In this document: positions 1-11,828 of the stretch, piece by piece | Layout of the letters: each line of letters starts with the position of its first letter | How positions within the stretch are numbered: position 1 is the first letter of the stretch | Assembly (NCBI GenBank): GCA_033239005.1 | Contig: BSQZ01000036.1 | Span: 862,501-926,500 of the forward strand | Length of the DNA stretch: 64,000 bases | Direction: 5' to 3' | From: Lamellibrachia satsuma | Taxonomy: Eukaryota > Annelida > Polychaeta > Sabellida > Siboglinidae | Translations under genes and position numbers: made by a program | Notes under the pieces: generated by a model | What the model was told of the DNA's origin: nothing | The model's input: the letters and a program-made list of their open reading frames with translations, nothing else | The model's database searches: none

Positions 1-201
1 CCAGCAATTATATAGTTCCGACGTGTACAGTACATTCCAAACAATTGGGTGCTCGTGCTTATGAAGTTTCAATACTATCTTACACGAACCACACAACGCA
101 CACAAGTTATCCCGAAACAGAAATACCAAGTTAAGGAATTAAGGCTCATACTAAGCGTGATGGCGAGTGAGGCACGCATGCACGCACACTCACAAACACA
201 C

Positions 202-461
202 CTTTGGTCGAGAGTGAAGTCCTCGTGCCGCTTGGCCAGCAGTAGTCTGCCGACTCTCTCCTTCAGGACCAACGGCAGTGAGAGCAAGTGCTGGGCTCGC
301 GGCCACCACCGGCTGGCGGACGCCACCTTCAGCAGGGCGCCACCGCCACCACAGCCGCCACCGCAGCCGCCACTACCGGCCCCGGAAGTTGTCATACGCT
401 GATTCGCTGCGCGTGCACAGTCGTCCGTCGTCGCTTCCAGTTGGCGCTTGGCGCCCTTCCA
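202..461 (-). CDS. Exon 10 (last seen) of ankyrin/armadillo gene
   Basis: On the minus strand an acceptor (gtatgcag before 461) opens a 260-base frame that ends at a good donor (CAAAG|gtgtgt, last exon base 202). The peptide begins WKGAKRQLE, passes through a Gly-rich linker and ends in a basic helical stretch containing RVGRLLLAKRHEDF. It joins the preceding exon (1145-2671) in phase 0 and leaves phase 2, so at least one more exon lies left of the window. I recognise no domain; the hydrophobic/basic end could be a short helical box. Codon use is GC-rich, like the other exons of this gene. Confidence 0.6.
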
Positions 462-784
462 CTGCATACGATAATCATCTCCTCCATTTCATATCAAGAT
501 CTTGCACAGGGGAAGGCCAAAGGTGGGCCAAGCCTAGTCATCCAGACTACTATGTATCGGCTCAACGGAAAAATATGGACACTTTTTATATTCAGCCAAA
601 AGGGCCATGTTATATAGATTGTTTCCCCAGTTCAGTCCCCCAGACCGGATTAGAACAAGCTGGGAAACCATTGCGAATTATCATATTTTGTGACGAATAT
701 ATCATACGTACGTGTCAAACCGTGATTTGGATTACCGTGATGGGAATTTATTCGCCAAAACGTTGCTTTTTCAAAGGTAGAGCA

Positions 785-1072
785 ATAGCAGAGCAGATAA
801 TAGCGGAGAATCGTTCAAATGGTGATACAAGTATGACTTTTGCAACGGTTATTCGTATTGTGCCATTCTTCAAGTCCAATCGATTAGCCACTTGAAAATA
901 TTCAAGATAGCGAAGATTTTTCAAGATGGCGGCCTTCATGAAAAATGGGCGCTATCTTGGATGTTCAAGTGGGTAATCGATTGGATTTGAAGATTGACCC
1001 AGTGAGACTGCGTACGCCAAGTTTCATGTTTGTATCACCATTTGAACGACATTATCTCTTATCTGCTATATC
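785..1072. mobile_element. Foldback (long inverted repeat) MITE
   Basis: Two arms of about 130 bases face each other. The left arm has ttcaaatggtgatacaa near 815 and aatcgattagccacttgaa near 877. The right arm carries the complements: gtgggtaatcgatt near 970 and ttgtatcaccatttgaa near 1033. The centre, about 905-960, contains caagatggcggcc and gggcgctatctt. It is a non-autonomous hairpin element in the intron between the last two visible exons. No coding capacity seen. Confidence 0.7.
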
Positions 1073-1144
1073 ACAATGAGTGACACTTGGAGCCGACATA
1101 GCACCTCAGAAGACCGTGCAACAGACGAAATAGGCTCAACTTAC

Positions 1145-2671
1145 CTGCGCGGCCCTCGAGTTCAACAGGGCGGATCCGGCGAATATGTCCCGACCGACTA
1201 CGTACAGTCCACGGCCGTAAGCGGTGTCAGGCATGCGGCAGGTGTGCGGCGGCCGCTGGTCGGTGAAGGTGGGGCGTGGAGCGACGACGGCGTGGCCAGG
1301 CCTGCTGAGAGCCAGGGTCGCTCCGCCACGATTGTCGCCGGCGAGGATCGCAGACACTTCGCTGTTGTCGACGTCCGAGTCGGAGTCATCGGAGTCGAAG
1401 TCGATGCCGGACGGCAGCCAGAAGTGCGCCGGTGTGCTGTCGGCAGTCGACGAGGTCGCGCCGTCGTCTCCAGCCGCCGCCAGGTCGTCGGAAGACGGCC
1501 GGGGTTGCGCTGACTGCGGCGGCGGCAGCGGCGGAGGTGGTGGCGGGGGCGGCGGCGGCGGCGCAGGCGGCAGTCTGGGCGCGTGGTCGTAGCCGTAGAT
1601 CTCGTCGCCGTCCCGCCGCACGAGCGCGATCTGCGCCTGCACGAGCGCCGTCAACGCGTCGGTCGGCACGAGGAGCGCGCGGCCGTCGCCGAACCAGTCG
1701 CGCCGGACGCCCATGAAGTACGTCCCCGGGCTGCCGCCACTGTTGGCACCGCTGCCGCCGTTGCTGTCGTCGTACAGCGAGTCCGGGTCGGGCGTGAGGC
1801 GCGCGAACTCGACGTCGCTGTCGGGCGGCACGACGAAGTGGCGCAGGTCAATCAGACTACTGCGCGCCGCCGCCACCGCCGCGTCTCCGTGGTCCAGCTG
1901 GTGGCCGCTAGAGGGCGTCAATGGCGCCACCTGACGGATAGCGCGACAGGCGTAGAAGGGGCGCTGTGCACTGGGGCAGGTGACGGTGCGGGCGTACATC
2001 TCCCCGGGTAGACTCGCCGACAACGCGGCCGTCCCCTGCTTCGTCCCGCCGTCCACAGAGCCCCCGATCGTCGCGAGGCCGAATGACGGGGAAGCGGGTA
2101 CATTGGCCACTCTTTGCGGTACCTGGGCGAGTAGTGCCGACGCGACGTGGCCGAGAGTGCGCGCCGTCGCCGCCAGTTCGCTCGGCTTGTGTGGCCGGTC
2201 TTGCGCCTCCTTGCCGGCGACGCCAGCGACGGTGCCATCCGTTTCGTTGTCGAGCTTCAGGAACGTCTGCAGAGGCAGCGTCATGCCGCGGTGCAGCCGC
2301 CGGTTCTTTGCTTTCTTCGCGCTGCCGCCCTCGAACAGGCCAGTCGGGTCGTCGTCATCGGTGGGCGCGGCGGCGGCGACGGCGGCGGCGGCCGCGGCGG
2401 CAGCGGCGGCTGCGGCGGCCGCGGCGCGGGGCTGCTCCAGCGTGTACTTGCGCTGGAAACGCGGCGGCAGGTGGCCGATCTTCTTGCCCTTGTTGAAGCC
2501 GCTCGTCTTCTCGCGCGTCGTCCACGGCCGGCCGGCCGGGTACCTCGGCGCCGCGCTGCCCCCTGGCGTCGTCGGACACGCCGTGAACGTGTTCGTCTTC
2601 TCGCACTCGTACACGCGACCGCCGCTGAACGACTGCCGCTCGCTGACCACCGCCAGCTCGGACACGGCGCC
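1145..2671 (-). CDS. Exon 9 of ankyrin/armadillo gene (low-complexity region)
   Basis: A single 1527-base open frame (509 codons) runs from an acceptor (ccttgtag|GGCGCC) to a perfect donor (GCGCAG|gtaagt). It is phase 0 at both ends. Near the start is a basic patch (TSGFNKGKKIGHLPPRFQRK) that looks conserved. It is followed by a pure poly-Ala run of about 20 residues (near 2360-2430), an acidic DDDD stretch, a globular-looking middle (around SLIDLRHFVVPPDSDVEFA and GVRRDWFGDGRALLVPTDAL), poly-Pro (near 1515-1570) and an acidic DSDDSDSD end. The bases are very GC-rich. No named domain recognised. It is probably a disordered scaffold tail of the ankyrin protein encoded by the upstream exons. 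Confidence 0.75.
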
Positions 2672-2852
2672 CTACAAGGACAAGTTACATAGTCGTTCAC
2701 ACGGGCGAATAGTTATCCGATTGGTCGGTCTAGGGCATCTGTCGAGCGACAGTTTGAAGCAAGTGACCAACCAACCGACCAAGTGCACGTGTACCTGAAG
2801 TAGTGCTTAGCACCAATCAGTTGGTCGCACTGCCAGTGTCTAACCGTTGGTC

Positions 2853-3303
2853 GTATGAACGCGCACATAATTTAGCTGCTCTTTGTCATGCAATAGGGCG
2901 TCACCCGAACAACTGGGCAAATAATCGCTCGTGTGAACGGGTCGTTAAGGCCGGTTTGCATAAGCGATGAATTGCCCAATTGGTCGGCCGACACGGTAAC
3001 GTGCGGTCGCGTTGCAAGTCGTGTGAACACCATTGTGAGACCGATTGGCGATATTAACGATTGTGTCGGTGGAATTGAGGTCGGATCCAATTTGCGATTT
3101 AGAAGCAGTAGCCAACCAACAACCGCCGTCCGTTGTGACAATTCATCAAAGCTCAAATTGGGAAAGGCAAGTCAAGATCTAAGTCCGAGGTGTCTACACA
3201 CGTCGCTCGTCAAAATTCGCACATAATTTACCTGCATATTGTCAAGCGACACGGCGTCGTCCGACAAATTGGGGCACACATCGCTCATGTAAACAGGCCT
3301 TTG
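2853..3303. repeat. Two diverged copies of a ~95-base dispersed repeat inside an intron
   Basis: 2853-2950 and 3213-3303 share cgcacataattta, ttgtca, ggcgtc and atcgctcgtgt blocks in the same order. The surrounding 2690-3340 is rich in 'cgattggtcgg' and 'gtgtgaac' words, suggesting a decayed DNA-transposon or MITE cluster. It fills the intron between exons 9 and 8 (2672-3421). Nothing else seen there. Confidence 0.5.
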
Positions 3304-3421
3304 CAATGGTTACGAGGCCTCAATCATGTCAATTACGAAGCAACACATGAGAATGACGTGAACGACGTTACTTATGAACACAAACCCAGCATACGATAGG
3401 TTCTACAGACGTCACACCAAC

Positions 3422-4579
3422 CTTGAGCATGTCGGCCCACGTGGCAATGGTATTGTCCTGCGTGCTTGCCTGCCACGCCATCACCGTCATCGCCTTGTCG
3501 TCGCCCCTGTCTGCCTTCGTCAGCCCGCCAAGGTCGCCGATCGACTCCTCGCTGAGATTCTTGTTGAGCACGCTCACGATGACCCGCTGCTTCTTGACGG
3601 CCGCCCCGTCCGTCGTGACGGACGGCCGCAGCGGAGAGATCACGTTTAAAGCCACGCTCCCCAGCCCACACGCCGTCGTCGTCGCGAAGATGAAAGCCGC
3701 CTCGTCGCGTTTCACCGACGGCTCGGCCAGATGCCTCGGTAGCTTAGTGTCGCCGCCAAGCATGATCAGCTCGGGCAGCCACTCGACGCCGGCCTGTTTC
3801 CCCGGCTCATCGGCCGCTGCGTCGGCCGTCGACGATTGGCGCTCGTGCGACACCTCGTCGACGTCCCAATACTCTGGCGTCGCCGGGCGGTCGGAACTGG
3901 CGTCGCTGCCGGTCCGGCGGTAGGGCGGCGATGACGCCGACGGGACGTCGGGCTTGGCGGACGGCAGCTGGGGTGCTTCCTTGCGGGAAGGCGAGCTCTT
4001 TCGTGGACACGTCTTGTCGGGCGGCGGTGGTGGCAGCGGGGGCGGAGGCGGGTTCTGATGGCGTTCGCGCTTCAGCTGTTTCACCTTGCGTCGCGGCATC
4101 ACCTCCTCGAAGGCGGTTTCCGGTCCCGACGAGCCGTCGGCGACGAAGCTGAACCCGGCACACGCGAGGTCGGCTCCGGTGTCTCTCGGCTCCCTCGAGG
4201 TTACCGTCGTTTTCTTCTTGGTGCGCTTCGCCTTGACGGCCACCCGCCCCGCGCACGACCCGCTGCCGCCGGAGTCCGCTAGGTGGCACTGTGACGTGTC
4301 GCCTACGCCGCCGTCAGCGCTGTCGTCGCCGCTCGTCTCCAGGCGCAGGGGGCTTTCGTCGATGAAGGCGGCCGCCGCTGCCATGGCCGCCGCGGCCGAG
4401 TCGCCGCAGTCAGGCGTCGTCTGCAGCGTGATGGACGCGATCTGCGCCGTCATCTGGGCCTCCTTCGTCCGCTGCAACTGCCGCTTCTGGCGTCTCTTCT
4501 CCCGCTTGCGTTCCCGCCGCGCCTTCTCCCGCTCCTCCGTTGCTACCAACTCGGCCCCGTGTAACTCCGCCTGCTCAGC
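3422..4579 (-). CDS. Exon 8 of ankyrin/armadillo gene (basic coiled coil and disordered tail)
   Basis: Bounded by acceptor gtcaccgtcag|GCTGAG and donor CTCAAG|gttggt; 1158 bases, phase 0 at both ends. It starts with a long charged helix (EEREKARRERKREKRRQKR), likely a single alpha helix or coiled coil with nuclear-localisation potential. Ser/Asp-rich disorder follows, then PPPPPLPPPPP, a TPEYWDVDEV patch and a more ordered end (VIVSVLNKNLSEESIGDL). Highly charged Lys/Arg helices after ankyrin repeats occur in MASK/ANKHD1-type proteins, but order and sequence here do not let me assign that family. The open frame runs past the donor, so the 3' boundary is chosen from the GT site and phase. Confidence 0.75.
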
Positions 4580-4731
4580 CTGACGGTGACAGACTCAGTT
4601 GCATTAATAATAATGTATTGCTCCATAACGTTTACTACTAGTAACATTCGTTAAATAACCGGAATTAAAAAAGGATATCAGTTAGGCAAACGGGTGTGAC
4701 ATGAATGTTAGATAAGTGTTGTAAATCTAAC

Positions 4732-4876
<145 letters not shown>

Positions 4877-5015
4877 AACGAATTTTTATTGGCCGGCACT
4901 TTGCAACGTCGACGTGCTTTTGTGATTTAATGTTTGTGAAGGCGAACACGATGAAGATGCTGCAATGACTTTGGTGCATGGCGCACTATATTTTGTTTAT
5001 ATATTTTATATATAT

Positions 5016-5133
<118 letters not shown>

Positions 5134-5177
5134 ACCGCACGCAGCAGCAGCAGCCAATGAGCGCGCGGCTGACATAC

Positions 5178-5729
5178 TTGGATGCAGTGGAAGCTGCCTC
5201 GGAACTTCTTCCAGAGGGCGTCGACGCACGCTGCCATGCCGTCGGGGTAGTCGAGCGAGGCGCGCTCCTTGTCGAAAACGGGCAGGAACTCGGACAGTTT
5301 GTAGTAGCTCTTCTCGATCCACTTGCGTCCCTCGTCCACCTCGGCAAACGTCAGCACGGGCAGCACGCAGGCGGCGATCATGTCGTCGCTGTTGCCGTCC
5401 TTGTAGAAGGCGAGCGCCCGCAGGATCAACTCCGGCCCGCCGTGCCGGATGAACTGTTCGACGAAGCGCGCGTCTACAGCGCCCGGGTCGTCGGCACCAG
5501 GATGCATCATGCACTCCGTCAGGTAGTGGAGCGCCTTGTCGGTGACCCCCTCGTTCTCGAGGTGGCGGCCGACCGCCGCGATCCAACCGCCGACCAGCCG
5601 GTGTCGGTGAAGTAGCTCGCGGCAGCGCGGCGTCTGCGAGAGCGCGCGCAGGACGGCGTAGAGCGTCTCGTCGAGAAACTCGTCCGTCTCGTCGGTGTCG
5701 GGCAGCACGCACAACAGCTCGATGCGCTT
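5178..5729 (-). CDS. Exon 7 of ankyrin/armadillo gene (armadillo-like helical repeats)
   Basis: Exactly 184 codons between acceptor gttcgctag|AAGCGC and donor ATCCAA|gtatgt, phase 0. The peptide has the helix-turn-helix rhythm of armadillo/HEAT repeats: LDETLYAVLRALSQTPRC, then DKALHYLTECMMHP, then GPELILRALAFYKDG with AACVLPVLTFAEVDEGRKW, and a final GMAACVDALWKKFRGSF. It directly follows the ankyrin exons, giving an ANK-ARM protein-interaction scaffold. I infer the fold from helix periodicity only. The open frame continues into the TA tract, but the donor and phase favour stopping at 5178. Confidence 0.8.
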
Positions 5730-6137
5730 CTAGCGAACACACGACGCATTAATCACGCCATCTAGCGAACGTTTCGTGTACCCCTAACCTTTAAAAACGG
5801 TACAATCAGCCCTGCGTCCACCACTATGACGTGTGTGCGCGCGTCCAGTAATCCAATAAATTTATTCGCGGATTGCCGTGTTATCAACTTAGTACTCTCT
5901 TTGCTTTTTGACATAGATTAAACCAGGCACATCAGTTATAAATACATACAATTCATAGAGCGAAAAGTCTCTAGCCAACAGCGCACGAACTTAAACTAGC
6001 GAACGCAATTATAAATTATTCCTTCCAGGCGCCCGGCTGGTTATTACTATTGCACAACATTTCCACCTACCTTTGTTTTGATAATTTCCTGATAATTGAG
6101 GACTAATAAATGTATAGACGCTGTATTAATACGTTAC
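5730..6137 (-). other. Intron between exons 7 and 6
   Basis: AT-rich, no open frame or repeat worth naming. Confidence 0.6.
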
Positions 6138-6242
6138 CTTTACGTATTCTTCGCACTCGTGGTCCTCCAGTGTTGACAGTAGGTACAAATAGATGTCACG
6201 TTTGTATTCCTTGATAGCCATGCAAACGGCGGTGCATTCGTC
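6138..6242 (-). CDS. Exon 6: fifth ankyrin repeat (divergent)
   Basis: 105 bases (35 codons) from acceptor tcccgtcgcag|GACGAATG to donor GTAAAG|gtaacg. The peptide DECTAVCMAIKEYKRDIYLY keeps the T-A-x-x-x-A-I pattern of the first ankyrin helix but lacks the TPLH core, so it is probably a capping or degenerate repeat. Phase 0 at both ends, like its neighbours. Confidence 0.8.
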
Positions 6243-6329
6243 CTGCGACGGGAAATGGGACCATATCCTAGTTTTTACTTTGCGCTCAACAAGATTGAAC
6301 AATATTGAACACGACTGCCATCCAGGTGG

Positions 6330-6363
6330 CAAGGTGGACAAGGAAGCCATTAGCTTATCGGAA
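6330..6363. repeat. LINE 3'-tail remnant
   Basis: ggacaaggaagccatta matches the sequence just beyond the 3' end of the LINE at 62.6 kb (62598-62635), including 'gcttatcg'. A weak third match lies near 56670. I read it as a short 3' fragment of the same LINE family. Confidence 0.4.
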
Positions 6364-6578
6364 GTTATATTAGTTACGGTGTGTTTAAAAATATACGCTG
6401 GCAGCCATGCGAACTGATAGGTAGGTTAAGTCATGGAGATATTGATTTTTTTCAACATGGGGTAGTGTGCCGAATATATGGTTAAATATCTTACTACAAG
6501 ATCGGCGTTATGTTCTTTTCGGTCAATGCAAGTGGTGAAATGACATAGTGGCGGGTAGAAGTCATCAAATGAACTTAC

Positions 6579-6677
6579 GTTGTCTTCAGCGAGAATGTTT
6601 GCGCCGCTCTCCACCAGGCGCTCAACCGTCTTGCGGTCGCCCCTGCGAGCGGCCACGATCAGTGCCGTACTCTTGTC
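6579..6677 (-). CDS. Exon 5: fourth ankyrin repeat
   Basis: 99 bases (33 codons, the canonical repeat length) from acceptor ccggcttcag|GACAAG to donor GACAAC|gtaagt. DKSTALIVAARRGDRKTVERL shows the S/T-A-L first helix, the G-x-x-x-x-V second helix and the SGAN beta-turn. Phase 0. Confidence 0.92.
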
Positions 6678-6951
6678 CTGAAGCCGGACCACAGTGTGGT
6701 GTGAGACTTTCGTTTGACGAACTTTATTATCCATTGTGTCAGCAAATATTTCTGTTGGTTTGTTAGTATGATTGTTACTGTTGTTACCGCTGCCGGCGGT
6801 GGTATTATTTATAGTGTTGCTGCTGCTGTTGCTATTACAATTACTTATCCTGTTTTGTTGTTGCTGCTATTGCTGCTTCAGCCACCGCTACAGCTGCTGC
6901 TACTGTTATCTGGGCACGTGTAACGTTTGAATGCAAATCTGACGCGCGCAC

Positions 6952-7056
6952 CTTATTCCTGTGGTTGATGTCGAAGTTGGCCCGGTGTTGCCACAGCAAG
7001 TTGACGGCTTGCGGGTCGCCCGAATGGACGGCCACCATGAACGCGTTGTTGCCCTC
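6952..7056 (-). CDS. Exon 4: third ankyrin repeat
   Basis: 105 bases from acceptor gtgttcag|GAGGGC to donor AATAAG|gtgcgc. NNAFMVAVHSGDPQAVNLL is an ankyrin helix pair ending in a RANFDI turn, with a two-residue extension. Phase 0. Confidence 0.9.
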
Positions 7057-8240
<1,184 letters not shown>

Positions 8241-8339
8241 CTCGTTCGTGATGGAAGGATTCGCGTTGGCGTCCAGAAGCCTCTTCATCACTTCGATGTG
8301 AGCTCCCTTCGCCGCCAGGTGGAGGGCGGTGCTCCCTTC
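8241..8339 (-). CDS. Exon 3: second ankyrin repeat
   Basis: 99 bases from acceptor catcaatag|GAAGGG to donor AACGAG|gtgaga. EGSTALHLAAKGAHIEVMKR is a textbook ankyrin repeat (S-TALHLAA-G-x-x-x-V). Ankyrin repeats bind protein partners; nothing here shows which one. Confidence 0.95.
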
Positions 8340-8470
8340 CTATTGATGGAAACGAGACCGTGTTTAGCCGCTCGACAAACGGACAACGTCACAAGGAAGT
8401 TTGCCGGGCATGCAACCAGTTGTCATGTTAGTTGTGATGTTGTTTTGTAGCTCAATGTTGTAGCCATGCT

Positions 8471-8537
8471 AGCTGTTACGTAGTCACGCTAGCTGTTACG
8501 TAGTCACGCTAGCTGTTACGTAGTCACGCTAGCTGTT
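8471..8537. repeat. 20-base minisatellite, 3.3 copies
   Basis: Unit agctgttacgtagtcacgct, perfect in three copies; intronic. Confidence 0.95.
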
Positions 8538-8834
8538 GCTTATATATAATATGTCGCGGAGAGGGTAAACGCTAAATTGAATTGAAATAAAGTTTGTTGA
8601 GAAACAATGGAAAAACGTTGTTCCCTCACAGTAAGCTAAACAAGTTGACAATGTGTTTGGTTTACTGTTGAAAAAAAACAATGGTTTTGCTGCTAGCTAA
8701 ACCCAGAATCCATGTTACTGGACATTTGTCTCGGCTGGTTTACACTGAATACGATAGGCCTGTTTTAGATTCCGTCATCCTGCACTAGTCACATACTGTA
8801 TGTACAGCTCCTTGAATGTAGTAAGTGGCGCTAC

Positions 8835-8936
8835 CTGTGGGTGGGTGACGTCTACGTCGGCGCCGATGGAGATCAGCTTCTCTATTCCAACCTCGTGGCC
8901 CATCGACGCGACTATGAGCAGTGCAGGCATTCCGAA
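8835..8936 (-). CDS. Exon 2: first ankyrin repeat
   Basis: 102 bases (34 codons) from acceptor tgtctttag|TTCGG to donor CCACAG|gtagcg. MPALLIVASMGHEVGIEKLI followed by SIGADVDV is an ankyrin repeat lacking the TPLH tetrapeptide. Phase 0 at both ends. Confidence 0.9.
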
Positions 8937-9844
8937 CTAAAGACAAATCTCGGTCACGAAACCATGTACAACGAACGGGCGGAATACGTCGACTATCATT
9001 ACGCGGGCCGTCAGTGGAGTTTGCGAAACGAACTCTTTGGACATTTGGGAAAAAGGTTGGTGAAAATAACCCAACTTTAGAAGCCGGCAAGTATTGGTGG
9101 TTCCCGGGGATATAATACAAAATGCAGCGGATGACTGGTGCACGGTAAACTAATGATAAACTAATAAAACTAATTTAGCTTGCGCAGGGGATGATATTGG
9201 ACTTCTACAGCAGTTGACTACCCTCGTCCATCAGGGCGGCTGAATACATCAATGCTGGTATACCAAAGTCGTAGATTTGCATTTTGTCCCAGTTGCTGTC
9301 TTAACCAATGGTATTATGTACGTACTAAGTCTATCGCACTGGCCTACATACGGCAATTAGCTTTTTGGATGTTGACCATTTGCGTATTTAGGGGGCCCTT
9401 TGGCTTATTTGTTTTCCGTATTTTTCTGCTGCGCCGCTACATGGTGGCATGGTAAACTAATGGGTGACTACGTTTTCCCCCCAAGGCAACCCTCTTAGCG
9501 GGATCCTATATACGCCACTCCCGTTGACCGATCGTGGCTGGTCGTACGGGTAATGCAATGCATTTCCTTGAATGGTTCGTTCATGTTGGGCCTGGTTCCC
9601 GGAATCAGTGAATGTTTGCAATCACGCTTTCACGCACAACGTCACATCAGCTATGTCACATCAGCTGTGTCACATCAGCGCATTCACTAATTCCGGGAAT
9701 CGGGCTCAGAATTAGCGAGCCGTTTGGGGGACGTCCTTGGTATTAGTTGTTGGATCAGCCACGAATGTAGTAATACTAATATTGAGATCATTCATAATTG
9801 TGGACTATTTTAGGATATCAACAAGAGAGCACACAGATGTATAC
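8937..9844 (-). other. Intron between exons 2 and 1
   Basis: About 900 bases. It holds three copies of a 14-base 'gtcacatcagctgt' repeat near 9644-9679, and flanking 'attc(a)ctaattccgggaatc' sequence that is partly self-complementary. No coding signal on either strand. Confidence 0.6.
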
Positions 9845-10048
9845 CTTGTTCAGTTCCTGCATTATTTCTTCGCCAGAGTAATTCCGTATGATTCTATCGA
9901 GGATGAGTTTCTGCTGTTCCTCGGCAGAGGGCGCGTTCTGGTCTTTCTTCGGTGGCGCGAACGCTTCTTTCTTCAACTTTTTTGTGTTGCAGAGAAGGCA
10001 ACCTTTACATTTCGCCTTCTTACATATATTGCTTGACTTCATCGTCAT
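9845..10048 (-). CDS. Exon 1 (probable start) of ankyrin/armadillo gene
   Basis: The frame ends at donor GAACAAG|gtatac and holds a Cys/Lys-rich start (CKKAKCKGCLLCNTKK) with five cysteines, a possible small metal-binding knuckle. A charged helix (AEEQQKLILDRIIRNYSGEE) follows. ATGs at 10048 and 10042 are in frame; I chose 10048. The frame also reaches an upstream ATG at 10075, so the exact start is open. The exon is phase 0 with exon 2. Across the ten exons the visible protein would be about 1,450 residues. Confidence 0.65.
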
Positions 10049-10534
10049 ATGGTACACAACAGGCATTCGGTACACTTAGATAACAGCCCTAACTAACATT
10101 AACACTGCTTCCAACTGCCAACCGAACATTTAGCCACGTGTGCGCATGACTGTGATGTAACTGAGTAATTCGTGACGTCATTGCCATATTTTGTAGCCGC
10201 GAAAACGCGTTACTTCAAATAAACGTACTGACGTCTCTTAAAGACTAGTATTATTATTACGATGATCGTTTCCGAGGTGCAAAGCACACCGTAGATGATC
10301 TCGGAAAAACATCGTGATTCTGCGACATTCTATAAAGAAATGCTCATTTGAAACATAGCTAGGAACCGACATCAGAACTTTAAATCCAAGTGCGCCTTTC
10401 GCGTTTGTTTCACAATGACTCACCGCTATGTACATCTATTGTAGCCCCAGTTTAGAATCGTAGATCCAACACAGCCCCTGGCGGCTGGGTCGGGAACAAT
10501 GTTACAATTGTTAGCGCCATTCGATGTTCTTACA

Positions 10535-10544
10535 TCTCGCGAGA
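10535..10544. promoter_or_regulatory. TCTCGCGAGA box upstream of the ankyrin/armadillo gene
   Basis: A perfect TCTCGCGAGA palindrome about 490 bases upstream of the first exon. This motif is known from CpG-rich promoters of vertebrate genes, where BANP binds it. Degenerate versions occur at about 11228 and 11328 inside a tandem repeat, so the box may derive from a repeat. An ETS-like cttccgg lies at 10565. Confidence 0.4.
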
Positions 10545-11159
10545 TCTCACAAACTAATCAGCAACTTCCGGTTGCCAAAAGTGCGCTGTTCAATTGTGAC
10601 GTCACTTGAATTGTTCGTCACTACGCATAATCACAGAGGTTGATAGTTCATATCTTTCAAGTTCTCTGTGTTGTTTAATATTCATAGTTTAACTAAACCA
10701 ATAAGAATTTGTAAGTTAGTCAAAATAATAATTGGTAAGTTTAACTAACATTGAATGTTCTTATTATTTTTAAATGTTTTGAGTACTTTCAAGTATTCTT
10801 GGTATTGTATATTTATCTCATACACCATTGTATGGTATTAGAGAAAAAATTTGAACTTGATTTTTTTACTGATTGTGTAAATGTTTGCAATGTGAATACG
10901 TTTAAAAAAGTAGATGTCTATATGACATGAGCAGGGCACACAACATAAATTATTGGAGCGTGCTATTTTGGATGGCTATCCTGTTGAATCGTGTTGGGTG
11001 AACATTTTGGGTTGACTCCAAAGTTCTCTCAGTCAATTTTATATACGATTAGTTGAGTCGCTTTTCTCAAGGGCATGATATGAGTGGCATGATATGAAGA
11101 CTATCTGATTGCGTCAAGATGAAACTGGATTGTCTCGATCAACATACAAGAAACTGAAG

Positions 11160-11372
11160 TGAAACATGTTTTAGGTTAACGTTAAGAAAATTCTTGTCAT
11201 CGCTTTTATTTGTTCTTACATCACGCGAGATCTGTCAACCGACAAGTAGCTTCCGGTTTCTGAAATGAAACATGTTCTAGGTTACAGTTAAAAAAACCTT
11301 GCCATCGCTTTTCTTTTTTCTCACATATCGCGAGACATCTCAATTGACGAGCAGCTTCCGGTTGCTAAAGCG
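11160..11372. repeat. ~106-base tandem duplication with CGCGAGA boxes
   Basis: Two units, each with gaaacatgtt, ccatcgctttt or tcatcgctttt, a CGCGAGA word and a cttccggtt end. A partial third unit (cgcgagatctcac then cttccggttgcc) is at 10537-10576. Confidence 0.7.
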
Positions 11373-11828
11373 TTAAGCCGTCCTTCTGCAGGATGGCTAA
11401 GCGATTCAAGACCGTTGTCTATGACAACGAGCTGTACCACGTTTCTGTGCGTCTCTTATGACATTGCTGTTTCCATGTGCACGAACATATTTTACTTTGC
11501 TCTCATGGAAAAACAGCAGACAGGTGAATAAAACATTGAAACTTAAGGCTGTGTCATCACTTTACGCATTCCGCACCTGCTTTCAGTGGTAATAATGGAA
11601 ACTTGCTCGAGACAAAATTCCGAAATGGCATAACCCCTCGACTTGTTTTGAGATGCCATGTTTTATATCCGCATAGCCGAGTTGGCAGAATGTTTGAGTT
11701 GTGGAAGCGGACTTTTAATCTCAGGGTAAATTGTTTGGTGTTCTAAATCCCCTCCCCATCTGATTGAAGATTGTTGATGTTTTAATTCCCTACTCTGCAA
11801 TTTACCTAACTGTCGATGATTCCTTGCT

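Noticed and set aside
1432..2798. Several 90- to 270-codon Ala/Arg-rich frames on the plus strand and other minus frames
   Set aside because: Shadows of GC-rich exon 9, which has consistent splice sites and phase in one frame only.
5178..5729. Naming the ankyrin/armadillo gene as ANKHD1/MASK, ANKAR or a similar protein
   Set aside because: Domain order and motifs do not match well enough from sequence alone.
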